A stretch of DNA of 64,000 nt, taken from assembly GCA_027627225.1 (NCBI GenBank), contig CM051033.1, forward strand, positions 45,450,816-45,514,815, read 5' to 3'. The notes under the pieces are model-generated. The model made no database searches and was not told the DNA's origin. It saw only the letters and a list, made by a program, of their open reading frames with translations. Below, piece by piece: positions 40,301 through 52,300 of the stretch (the stretch's first letter is position 1; the number at the start of each line of letters is the position of its first letter). A program made the position numbers and the translations under genes. This DNA is from Congeria kusceri (Eukaryota; Mollusca; Bivalvia; Myida; Dreissenidae).

Positions 40301-43300
40301 CTGTTGATTTTATGGTTTTAAAAAAAAAACAAAAAAAAACAACAACATTCATTCATGTTTACTTAGACAAAGTGTCCATACATACGATAGAGGAGGATCG
40401 TAATTATCGCTATCGATTTTAACGTTCTAACTGCCTGTCATAACTATACTGCGCAAAAAAGTTCACAAAAAAGAGATATAATCAATAGAATTAGTTTGAT
40501 TAAATTGTACATTTTTTTAAAAAGCTTAACAATAAACGATCCATGTTAAACTTTTTTTTTTTTTAATTTTTGGGCCATGGTAGGTCTATCCAGAATTTGT
40601 AGTTTGAGAAATGAAGGGTATGTATATGGTCTTGACAATCTCTGTATTTGATGCTGCCTTCGTGGGTCCAGGCCGATGATACAACGTCTTTCTTTTTCAG
40701 CCGTACACATCGGAACACTTCTTGATTAAGTCTAGTAAGGTCTTCGTTAACATACAGCTTCTCACCTTTCAGGTTTTTCTTTTCATGCATTATTTGATTC
40801 TTCTTCATTCGGGATTGCAGTTTTATTATTATTTGCCTGGATTTGTTTTTCTCGAACTTTCCTATTCTGTGTGCAATATCGATATCGTCTTTCACTAGTT
40901 TAATGCTCGGCATCTTCTCATTCAGAGTTTTCAACACAATATTCACGGATTCTTCGGCTGTTTCTTTCTCCTTATCTTCGCATCCAGACAGTCTTATATT
41001 GTTGCGTCTGGTATATTGCTCCAGTTCATTTAATTTCTCTTCATTAACTAATTGCTGTTTCATCATGTCCGCTTTTAATTGCTGTTTCTCATCTTTTACA
41101 TCTTTCAGTTTTTCTTCTAATCGTTTAACTTCTCCTATTAACTTGTCATTTTCTATCTGTTTCTCAAAGATACTGCTTTCAAGCTTCTCGATTTTATGTA
41201 TCACCGATTTTAATAGATCATCTTTCATCTCGTTGACTAGTTCTCTCATCATACTTTTTAGCCCACTATCATTCTTTGTAAGCATATTGCTTAGTTTATT
41301 GTTTATCTCCTTCAATTCTGTTCTTATCGATACATACTCACTTTCATCTTCAGCATCACTCTGTTCACTTCTCTCGATAATGTCCTGATCTGAAACTAAT
41401 TTTGACTTCTTTTTGCGTTGTTTTTGTTTCTTTTTTTCTTTCTGTTGCCCTAAACTCGTGTCAGCCTCACTTACACTGCTTACACTCACTGCTTTTCTCT
41501 TATTTATTTCTGCTTTTTCCTCCGCACTAATGTTTAGTTCACAAGCTATTTCTAAAGCGGTTGCCATATTTTATTTGCACAGTATACTTCTAAAAAAACT
41601 AGTGATAGTAGGTGTGTATACAGTTAATACTTGTATATAAACATCCTTCCTCGTGCTCGTATCGATTAGCTTCACTGATTTCTACATAGGGAAAATGGCG
41701 TCGCCCACACAATAATACAACTACAAACTGAAAAACATTGTTATTGTTTAACTTCTGATAAGTTTGATATCTTGATTTGAAAGTATCATAATCTTTGTTA
41801 CCGGTTACTTTGTTATCCACGTACCCTTTCAAAAAGTTACTAAGTCACCGTTTTCACATTTAAAATTATTTTTTAAGATAAACAACTTTTTCCGTGTTGT
41901 GCACACAAGGGAGATCACTTCCAATCCTGATTCTCACCTGATACTTGTAGGCCAAACTCAGGAAAGAAGGGGTGAAGGTGTTCCAGGCCAGTGATTTATG
42001 TCTCATCAAGCATGTTATATATTGCAGTTTCTATTTCAGTCATATGTATTTAAATCCATTTCACTTCAGTTTCTCATATGCAGAACAGAGAGTAAGGAGG
42101 GAGTGAAGGTGTTCCAAGCCAGTAGTCGTGGTTACATGATGAATTTCCAAGCCAGTAGTAATTGTTACAGCATGATGCATTTAAAATCCAGTGCTCACCT
42201 GATACTTGTAGGCAGAACTGAGCAAGGAAGGGGTAAAGGTGTTCCAGGCCAGTAGCCGTGGCTACAACATGATGCTGCACATCCAGGAAGGCTGGTGTGG
42301 CGAGGACATTGACCTAGTGGCCAAGGAATACCTCGGCAAGGAGATCTACGTCAACTGGCCCCACCTGTATGAGGCCAAGGTCATGGCTGTCTGTGACGAC
42401 TTATACAGGTAATGTTGGTTATTGGCACTTATACATGTATGTTATTGATATACATGTATGTTATTGATATACATGTATGTTATTGATATACATGTATGTT
42501 ATTGATATACATGTATGTTATTGATATACATGTATGTTATTGATATACATGTATGTTATTGATATACATGTATGTTATTGATATACATGTATGTTATTGA
42601 TATACATGTATGTTATTGATATACATGTATGTTATTGTTCGTTTTAAATTGTAAGGTGAATGTTTGTGTGGGATGTATTCTTTTCAAATCTCTAAAGCCA
42701 TAATCAGATTTGTAGTTAATTGTAAAGCTGTTTTGCCATTGCTTCAGAGGACAATTTTTGATACTTTTGTCTTACTGACGAAGTGTACATTCATATGAAG
42801 TGTTTGATTTCTATGTTTTTAAACATGAATTGTATACTTTCTTTTATCTTCTGTTGTTAACAAATGTATTTTTGAGTGGAAAACTATTATAAACCAAAAG
42901 CAACAAGCATTTTGCAAATTTGAACAGAATAACCTTTTTGTCTTCATATGAGTTCTAAACATAGAGCATTTATACACATTTAAATAAAAAAATCACTTAT
43001 TTGAAGTTTGTGTATAAACTGAAATGACGCTAAAACAAAACAACGAAACATAGCAACAGGTACAAATACAAATTAAAGAAGTGTAGAGTTCAAATATGTG
43101 AATAAATATTTAAATGAATAAAATAATAAAAATTCATATGGCTGAAATGAATTTGTGTGAAACATGTGAATGGATAAAATGCTCATAATGCTCCTATTCC
43201 TGAAATTGTGTGAAACATGTGGTGTTCTGTTGCAGCTACTCTTACGTTGAGGCCGAAACGTCCAGTAGATCGGGTAACACGCATAGTCCACGCATCAAAC

Positions 43301-46300
43301 GAGAGGAGCTTGATGGGAACACTGCAAACACATGGTACAAGGAGAGGGACTCCATCGCTGAACGGTAAGTTAGGAGACTTGGCATGCACTCCAGAAGTAG
43401 AGACCACATCACAAGGTGACACCACCTGGTACAAGGAGAGCGACTCCATCACTGAACGGTAAGTTAGGAGACTTGGCATGCATTCCAGAAGTAGAGACCA
43501 CATCACAAGGTGACACCATCTTTCTGGACAAATGACATCCAGTGGATGCAATGAAAACTGTCTGATAGCTTTAACCTTATGTTGAGAACCTTCTCATTCC
43601 AAAATGTTTTATTTTTCCTTTCTGAATCTAGCAAAAATGTTTTATTTTTGTTATTGTTGAAAGGTAGCTTTTGTACATGGTGGTATATAGAAATATCTGT
43701 GTTGCAAAATAAATCGTCAGCTATTGTAGTCAGTGTGTAGACTGTGTACCTAGTAATAGCGTGCTCAATGGTAATACAGTCACTGAATTAATGCAAACAC
43801 AAAGATTTTATTGTGACTGGATTTCATGATAATGTAAACAAAAATTCAATGCTGCATTCACCTATACCGAATGTCACTTGATATAAGTTATATGCGTTAT
43901 ACATGTATGTTGCAGATACAAGGATCGGCTGGGAGTGGTGGTTGGGAACACTAGTATTCTTCTGAGAGCTTTGCCCATGACTGGCAGGAAGTAAGTCATA
44001 GAGGGACTCAGACTCTGAATTGAACTGATTCTGAGTCTAAAGAGAACATACAAACTGGTATAGTTGACAGGCGTGTGATTCTTCTCATTTTGAATGGCAA
44101 TTTAGTTAAAAAATAGTTACTTAATTTGCTGACTATGTTTGAAAATGAAGAATTGTTGAACTCTTTGGGGTTGGGTATTTCCCTCCAAGAATTGGGAATG
44201 AACACTTTGGGGTAGGGTATTTCCCTCCCATAATTGAGAATGAACTCTTTGGGGTAGGGTATTTCCCTCCCAGAATTGGGAATGAACACTTTGGGATAGG
44301 GTATTTCCCTCCCAGAATTGAGAATGAACTCTTTGGGGTAGGGTATTTCCCTCCCAGAATTGAGAATGAACACTTTGGGGTAGGGTATTTCCCTCCCAGA
44401 ATTGAGAATGAACTCTTTGGGGTAGGGTATTTCCCTCCAAGAATTGAGAATGAACACTTTGGGGTAGGGTACTTCCCTCCCAGAATTGAGAATGAACTCT
44501 TTGGGGTAGGGTATTTCCCTCCAAGAATTGAGAATGAACTCTTTGGGGTAGGGTATTTCCCTCCCAGAATTGAGAATGAACACTTTGGGATAGGGTATTT
44601 CCCTCCCAGAATTGAGAATGAACCCTTTGGGGTAGGGTATTTCCCTCCCAGAATTGAGAATGAACTCTTTGGGGTAGGGTATTTCCCTGCCAGAATTGGG
44701 AATGAACTCTTTGGGATAGGGTATTTCCCTCCCAGAATTGAGAATGAACTCTTTGGGATAGGGTATTTCCCTCCCAGAATTGAGAATGAACACTGGGATA
44801 GGGTATTTCCCTCCCAGAATTGAGAATGAACACTTTGGGGTAGGGTTTTTCCCTCCCAGAATTGAGAATGAACCCTTTGGGATAGGGTATTTCCCTCCCA
44901 GAATTGGGAATGAACTCTTGGTCGTAGGGTAATTCCCTCCCAGAATTGAGAATGAACTCTTGGTGGTAGGGTATTTCCCTCCCAGAATTGGGAATGAACT
45001 CTTTGGGGTAGGGTATTTCCCTCCCAGAATTGGGAATGAATATGGGTCAATTGAAAGAAGAAAACTAGTATATTTTAAGTAAACAACAGGTACATCTGAA
45101 TGTATAAAGACAAGTTCAGTTTAACTATGCAGAAGAAAATATGTCATTTGAAGCAAAAGAAAACACTAATATAAAGAAGTAACTGAAGAAATTATTAATG
45201 TTTGTGAATGTTATTGATTGTAAATGTTTGCCTGGTATGCTTATTGCAGATACATACTTGGATCACATGGTAGAGTTACTATGGAGAAACAGTTTGGGAA
45301 CCAGCCTGTCGCATTTGCCTTACAAGCTACAGTTAAGGTGTGAACCATTATTTGTTCCGTTGTTCATCAGATTTGAAAAGTTATCTGTACATGATAAAAG
45401 GAATTCTAAATGTTTATTAAGACATCATTAAAAGTCAGTACAGCTACAATAGTCATCTTATGCCCTCATTGCTGACTGAAATAACCTATATATAATAGGT
45501 TGCTTGTCACAATCTCTATTGCAGGACATAGCGGTGCATGACTCCAGCTTCTGTCAGTTCACGTCCCTGACGGACTACCTACCCGCGAGGTGTCAGGTGT
45601 TCATGCTGGGCTGGCCCCACTACGGCTGCCAGGGGGAGGTGCTAGACACAGATCTACAGAATGGGCGGGTCCGCATCAACCTGTCCATCATTGAGGAACC
45701 CAAACTGAACGATCTGTTCAACAACCAGGCGGTAGGTGCCCTACAATTTAGGGCTGTGTCTGGCTAAAAGTTTTCATTAATCAATTTTTATTTAAAGGAG
45801 AAAAAGTTGCAGCCAAACATAATTTTTTAAGCTAAATAATTTAGCCATTGGTATGGCAGAGTGAGCCTGCAATTTGTGTTCACATGTGCCGTTTACAATA
45901 GCCAGTGTTAAAAACTGAACATGACATTTTAAATTTATTCTGATTTGTACTAAGATACCTATATATGTTGAAAATTATTTAAACACCTTGATCTTGGATG
46001 ACATTTGAACGTTTTCACACTATGAACTTTAAATTTCTGTTAAAATTTTCTGAAAATTGAAATTACTATAGGTTCAAAAGGAAGAGATCAAAACAAAACA
46101 TTGAAATTTTCTACTGCAAATTATACTGTAAAATAGATTCAAATTTGCTATCTTTTGCTTCATGAAATAAGACTGTGCTTCTTCTTTTTGTTTCCACAGC
46201 AACATGATGAGCAGTACTTCCAAGGGTATGTGTTGGCACAGAGACTGGGTATAAGCAGCCACTTGTTTTCTCGGCTGACTGGTTGTGTATTTATCACAGC

Positions 46301-49300
46301 TGGAATAGCTGAGGCTGCCAGACAACAGCAGAACCCACAAAGGTGATTCTTATACTTATGTTATTTGTAGTTTATACTGTTTTACTAGCAGCTTTGTATT
46401 TCCTAGACAAGGTTGCTTGTGTTCTTACATGTTTTTACTTTTTCCAGATGAAGTCAACATTCAATAATACTGTCATAAGCTGTGCTAAATAATTAAAACA
46501 TATTGCCAGTATAATGGTACTGAATTTGATTGGTCATTATCAGCATATTAATTTTATTGTATTTAGTCAGTACTTACATGTACATAGTACAAAAGAGTAG
46601 ATTTCAAATCAGGTCTTATAGTTAACAAGTATGGAAAAAACAATTATCTATGCACTCTGGTATGGCATTCAAAAAACCTGTACCGAGCCCGGCTATGTCA
46701 GTTGGTAGAGCGCTGGCCTGTCAATCCGGGGATTGTGAGTTCAAATCCCAGACCGGCCATATGACTTGTGTGGGAATTGGCCATGAAATTATTTATATGG
46801 CCATTCTCCACCTACCTCTGATTCAAGTAGGGCAGTTGTCAGTTATTGACATAGGTATGTGCACTTAGTACTGGTAAACCGCTTAGATCAGCTAAGCTTG
46901 CCGAGGAAAGTGTGGGTAGTTAACTGACTGCTGTTATATGACTGAAATACTGTTAAAAACTGCGAAAAATCCAAATAAACAAATAAACAAAAAACCTGTC
47001 TGTTCGCCTCATTAAGCTGTTCCAAAGTCATGCCCGTTTCTCAGGCTGTAGTCTTTAGTGTCCACCTGATTAAACAAGATTATGTGATTTAAATTCCGTA
47101 AACTGCGTGGTAAAACTGACATTAAAAACTGAGCATATTGTTGTTCAATTGTGCAGCATTAATAGTGTTCACATAATGATTAGTGAATTGTTATAACGGA
47201 AAACAGTCTTTCTGCTGTGCTGTGCTAATTTTAGTGCCGTTTAAAGGCAGTTTAGCCTGACAAAATCTGTTCCATTTTTCCCCAAAATTGTCCATTTTCT
47301 TCCCATAAGTAATTTATAGTATTTTACAGGTGGGTGCATAAATAGAAAAACAATTATTGAATTTGCACCATTGTCACAAAAGACGTTTAGTAGATGAAAA
47401 ATTTGAATATATTAATCATTAAAAAAGCAAAATAAACTTTTTGGAATTTTCCCGAATTTGAAATTCTCAATAAAGTTCCCCATTTCGTGGGAACAGGCAG
47501 TTAGGAAATTTTGAAAAAAAATTGCTGTGTGCATAAAATGTAATTGACACAAATCCTTAAAACTTATGTACATGTTTACGCAGTTATTCATATAAGGAAT
47601 TCCTGTGCGCTGTTCCAGGGTCAATGTGGGTTTGAACCTGAAGTTCACAAAGCGCCAGGAAGAAGTTCCAGGCTTCACCAGGCTGGCAGAGGGCCAGTGG
47701 CTCTACTCCAATAAATGTGTGGAGATACTCAAGGACTACATGAAGAAGTAAGTTAGACCCATCATGGCATGGGAGGGAAAGAACCATAAGTCTTTCTACA
47801 ATATTGGGGTGGTGTTACTGCTCTTTAATTTTCCTTTGGGGTATTTCTCAGCTGCTTAGGAATTCAAGAGTCATGAAATATTGGCAAATTTATACATAAT
47901 ACAGGGCTTTCATTAACGTTTGAAAACAGGAAGTTTGAACTTCCTGGCCTCTGATTTTGGATGTTTTGTTCATAATATTTTGAAGTTTTGGCAGTATTGA
48001 GCTACATAAGTCCTGAGCATTTCAGAAATGAAATGAAAAACTGTATAAAATTCAAGGTGTTTTTTTTAGGTGAGTTCTTTTTCATCAAGTGCTTATATGC
48101 CAATTTATTCAGTGAAAGAGGTATACATTTAGATAGATTACTTCAATTTTCTTCTAACTTGTTCATTCTTACTTGATGGAACTTCCATGGCTGAAATTTT
48201 GGAAGTTCTGCAACTTCCATGGCTGCAATTTTAGAAGTCCTGTGACAAAAACTGGGAGTAAATTACTCCTAAACTTCCCTGAATGCAAGCCCTGGTAATA
48301 AGTCAGACAAAACGAAATTCAGTGTTTTGCCAGTTACACCCTGCTTTGCATACAAGGATTTACAACAAAACAATCATAATGTGTCTTTCCAGGTTTCCAG
48401 AAATGTTTGAGATCATATCCAAGTCTGATCCGAAAGGAAACGATAACTTCTATGAGTCAGAAGTGATACCTGCACAATGGTAAATGTTTGCAATATTTCC
48501 TGCAGAATATCATGTAGTTCATTGTGTTCTTACCTGTCAGTTAGTAAATATTTTAAATACCTAATGTAAATAAGTAGCCTATGTTACAATAGATACATGT
48601 ACCTGTGCTTGATGAAATCATAAATTTATATATGACATAAATAAAACTAGGAAGTTGTGAAAAATGGTATCATAACAGTAACTTGGTGTAATATAGTTAA
48701 CGAAAAAAAGAGCAATGCTGGTCATTTAGAACTTTATTGGATAATCAGCCAAATCGCCCCAGGAATTGCGGAGTTATGGCCCGTGAATTATCTCAAATTG
48801 GCCTTTTAGCTGTTTCTGCTCTCAAAAGTACAACAGTTTTCATCAGATCTGCACTATACTTGATAACAGTCTTTGTGGGCATAAAATTTCGATCAAGTTT
48901 GATACTCAACCATATCACCCCAGGAAGTGTAGAGTTATAGCCATTAAATTATCTAAAATTAGCCTTTTTCGCCGTTTCCGCCTTGTTAGTGCAACAGTTT
49001 TCATCCTATCTTCACCAAACTTGATATACTATATCTTATTATAACCCCACAAACGAAGTTAAGGGGGGGTATATAGTAGTGAGCTTGCGGTCTGTCTCTC
49101 TTTTGGTTTTGGTTTCCGGAAGATAACTCAAGAAAGGCTTGACATATTCAAATAATTTTTGGTACACATGTGTAACATCATAGAATATAGGTCAAGTTCG
49201 ATGTTGGTTACAAACCACTAAATTTTGACAGAGTTATGGCCCCTTTTCGACTTAAAATTCCCTAAAAACATGGTTTCCGGAAGATAACTCAAGAAAGGCT

Positions 49301-52300
49301 TGACATATTCAAATAATTTTTGGTACACATGTGTAACATCATAGAATACAGGTCGAGTTCGATGTTGGTTACAAACCACTAAATTTTGACAGAGTTATGG
49401 CCCCTTTTCGCCTTAAAATTCCCTAAAAACATAATTTTCGGACAATAAATCAAGAAAGGCTTGACATATTCAAATAGTTATTGGTATGCATGTGTAGCAT
49501 CATAAAATACGGGTCAAGTTCGACTTTGGTTACAAACCACTAAATTTTTACAGAGTTATGGCCCTTTATTTGACTTAAATTCCCTAAAAACTTGGTTTCC
49601 TGACGATAGCTCAACAATGGCTTGACATATTTAAATAATTATTGGTACACTTGTGAAGCATCATAAAATACAGGTAAAGTTTGACTTTGGTTACAAACCA
49701 CTAAATGTTGACAGAGTTATGGCTCCTTTTGAAATTAAATTTTTCCAAATACACTGTTGACCATTCACAAATTAAAGCATTCTCTCTGTCCAGTTCTTTC
49801 GAATGGATGCCATAGTTTTTTGACAATGCCATCTTGTGTGGGTATATCCGTCACTCATGTTGAGACACTTTCGAGTTTGTTTTCTAGGTAGAACCAGTAC
49901 TTAATGTCTTTTGAAAAAGATCATTTGAACACTACCCCAATAGGGAACAAACTCACATCTCCTGTTAGCCAAGCAGACATTATATCTATAACACCACTGA
50001 CTCACACAGATTGTAATTAGTTACAACGCATCTTATCGTTCGATCCTTTAATTGCTGACTAACTGGTACAAAACAACAACTATGACATCACCATCCAATA
50101 TGGCCAATGTTTACAAGCCGATATGGTGGTACTATACATTTAAGCATTGCATATTCTCAGCAAGGGTCTTATACCGGTAACTTGTAATATAGTTGAACAC
50201 TTACCACATGTTGCTGCTGTTGACAGCTCGTACAAGTTGAAAGATGTACAGGAGTACATCAAGGGTCTGGCGTGCACGAACGTCAAGTCACAGAAGACTG
50301 GGGCTGACATCATGCCAGAGGGGGTGATCCTCTCACTACAGCAAGAAACAGACAAGATCATGGTGCGAACTTGGAATTACTTTTTGCAAAGCTTGTTAAG
50401 CATGTATTTCAGGCTTCAATATAAGCTTTATATGTGGCGCGTCATGAGAAAACGGGTTTTAATGCATGTGCGTAAAGTGTCGTCCTGAATTAGCCTTTGC
50501 AGTCCGCACAGGCTAATCCAGGACGGCATGTTCCACTTTTTTGGTATTTTCTGTTTCAAGGAAGTCTCTTCTAAACATATATCCACTGTAGGCGGAAAGT
50601 GCCGTCCTGGATTAGTCTGTGCAGACTGCACAGGCTAATCCGGGACGACATTTTATGCACATTCATTAAGACCGGTTTTCCCACGATGCGCCTCATATGC
50701 TCTCAGTTCTCTCATTCTTCAGAGAATTATTTAATGTCTGGTTAACTGATTACTGATTTACTCTTTTTTGCTGCCTTTACCTAAAATTTAAATTTTGCGA
50801 TTAAATTGCAGGAGATAAACAGAAAGCGACAGAAGAGAATTACGATGCAAGTAAAACCACACCTTCTGTATCGGGTAAGTGTCTAGTTAGCGAGGAACTG
50901 CATAGTCAAAATATTTTTCTTGTTCAAATGAACTATTGTGAATATTTTACTTGCATTAGTCTTTAAAATCCATTTCACGATTTGTATGAAAACTCTGCCA
51001 TATGATTACCTTGGTTTTACCTAGTTAGGTGGGAATTTTTTTAAAGAAAACCTTTTCTGATACACAAATTAATTATCAAATATCTTTCAGTTTTTGGTTT
51101 GATAAGTTAATTTACCATGTAAAGATGTCTATGTTTTGCAAGTCCCTAAAAAAATATGAGCACCTTGTTAACAAACACAAAGCACAGCTCAAGCGAAAGA
51201 AATATTTCATTCGCCATCATGAAGTTAGATTGTTCAATTTGCATAATTACTTGGCATATCATTGATTCCAAGTGACGCCACGAAAGTTTGTGTTGATTAG
51301 TTGTGAAGTACATCAAGTTTACTAAGCGTCTATTTGAGTCTGCGAATCTATTAGTTCTGCTTGAGCCAGACTGTTCGTTATGAATGCCAGCTATTTACGT
51401 GGAAGCCTTTTCGTCCATGTTGTAGCCGATGGTGACCAGCGGGGCTCTGATTCCCGATTCCAGCGCCACCTACCAGCTGTTTGACCGAGTCGTGAACACG
51501 CGTCAAGGCTTCTCGGTGCCATTCGGACTTCGGGGTACTGTCGTTGGAATCCATCCCGCGGAGGTTGAAGTGAACACGATGTACGAAGTGCTGTTTGACG
51601 AAGATTTTGCGGGCGGTATTGCTATCAGGTAAATTACTGTCATACTCAATGCTGTTTTAAACCTCACTATTAAATTTCTTTGCCATTTGACCATTTTATG
51701 ATTACAAATACATGCAAAATTGAATATTTTAATACGAAATAAAATTTGTGAGTGTTAAATAATTGTTAAAAACCTAATCATTAAACTTTACCTTTATCTT
51801 CAAAAAAAGATAAACTGTTGCATGATGAATTGATAAGTTACTTAAATGGATTTATTTTATTATACAGGGGTAATTCTTTTATGATATTCAGTTACATTTA
51901 TTCTATTAAATAACAGGAATTCTTCTATGAGAGGATACAGAATGCCACCATCTGCACTCCTAAATCTGTCTCATGGTCAACGCAAGAACGGTTCCAAACC
52001 TGAATATGTCCCGAATGCCCCAGCCCAGAACACATATGGAAATCACCGGAATGTTATTCAAGATTTTTCATATGCTGATGCCAGTGCAAATCGATCTCAG
52101 GGACTAGATCAGCACACACGGCCTGGCAATTCTGGTTTCCGTGACAATAGGGGAGGGTACAATGAAGGGTATAAAGGTCGAGGCTCGGACAATTCCGGCC
52201 AGTACCATGGTGGGTATCAGCAGCCTGACAACCGTGGAGGAAACCAGAGACAGGCCGCTGGTCCTGAAAACAAGGTGATTCACGCCTTTTGTGTGATCTT

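Larger units (their letters stand above)
34268..41921 (-). mobile_element. Near full-length LINE (L1/Tx1-type) retrotransposon, antisense to XRN1
   Basis: On the minus strand: 5' UTR (41921-41568), ORF1 (41567-40563), an unusually long spacer (40562-38303), ORF2 with endonuclease and reverse transcriptase (38302-34740), 3' UTR and a poly(A) tail (the T run at 34271-34285). Flanking caatcctga at 34259-34267 and 41922-41930 is the target-site duplication. The well-preserved ORFs and 9-bp duplication imply a fairly recent insertion. It lies in the intron before exon 14 and adds 7.65 kb to it. Confidence 0.93.

Noticed and set aside
40843..41388. 181-codon plus-strand ORF rich in Ser/Phe/Leu
   Set aside because: Antisense shadow of LINE ORF1.
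44008..45050. Three overlapping minus-strand ORFs of 238-305 codons
   Set aside because: All three frames of one 42-bp array are open at once, which is a repeat property and not a gene.
46682..46760. tRNA gene
   Set aside because: Head of a SINE with target duplication and tail; not a free tRNA.
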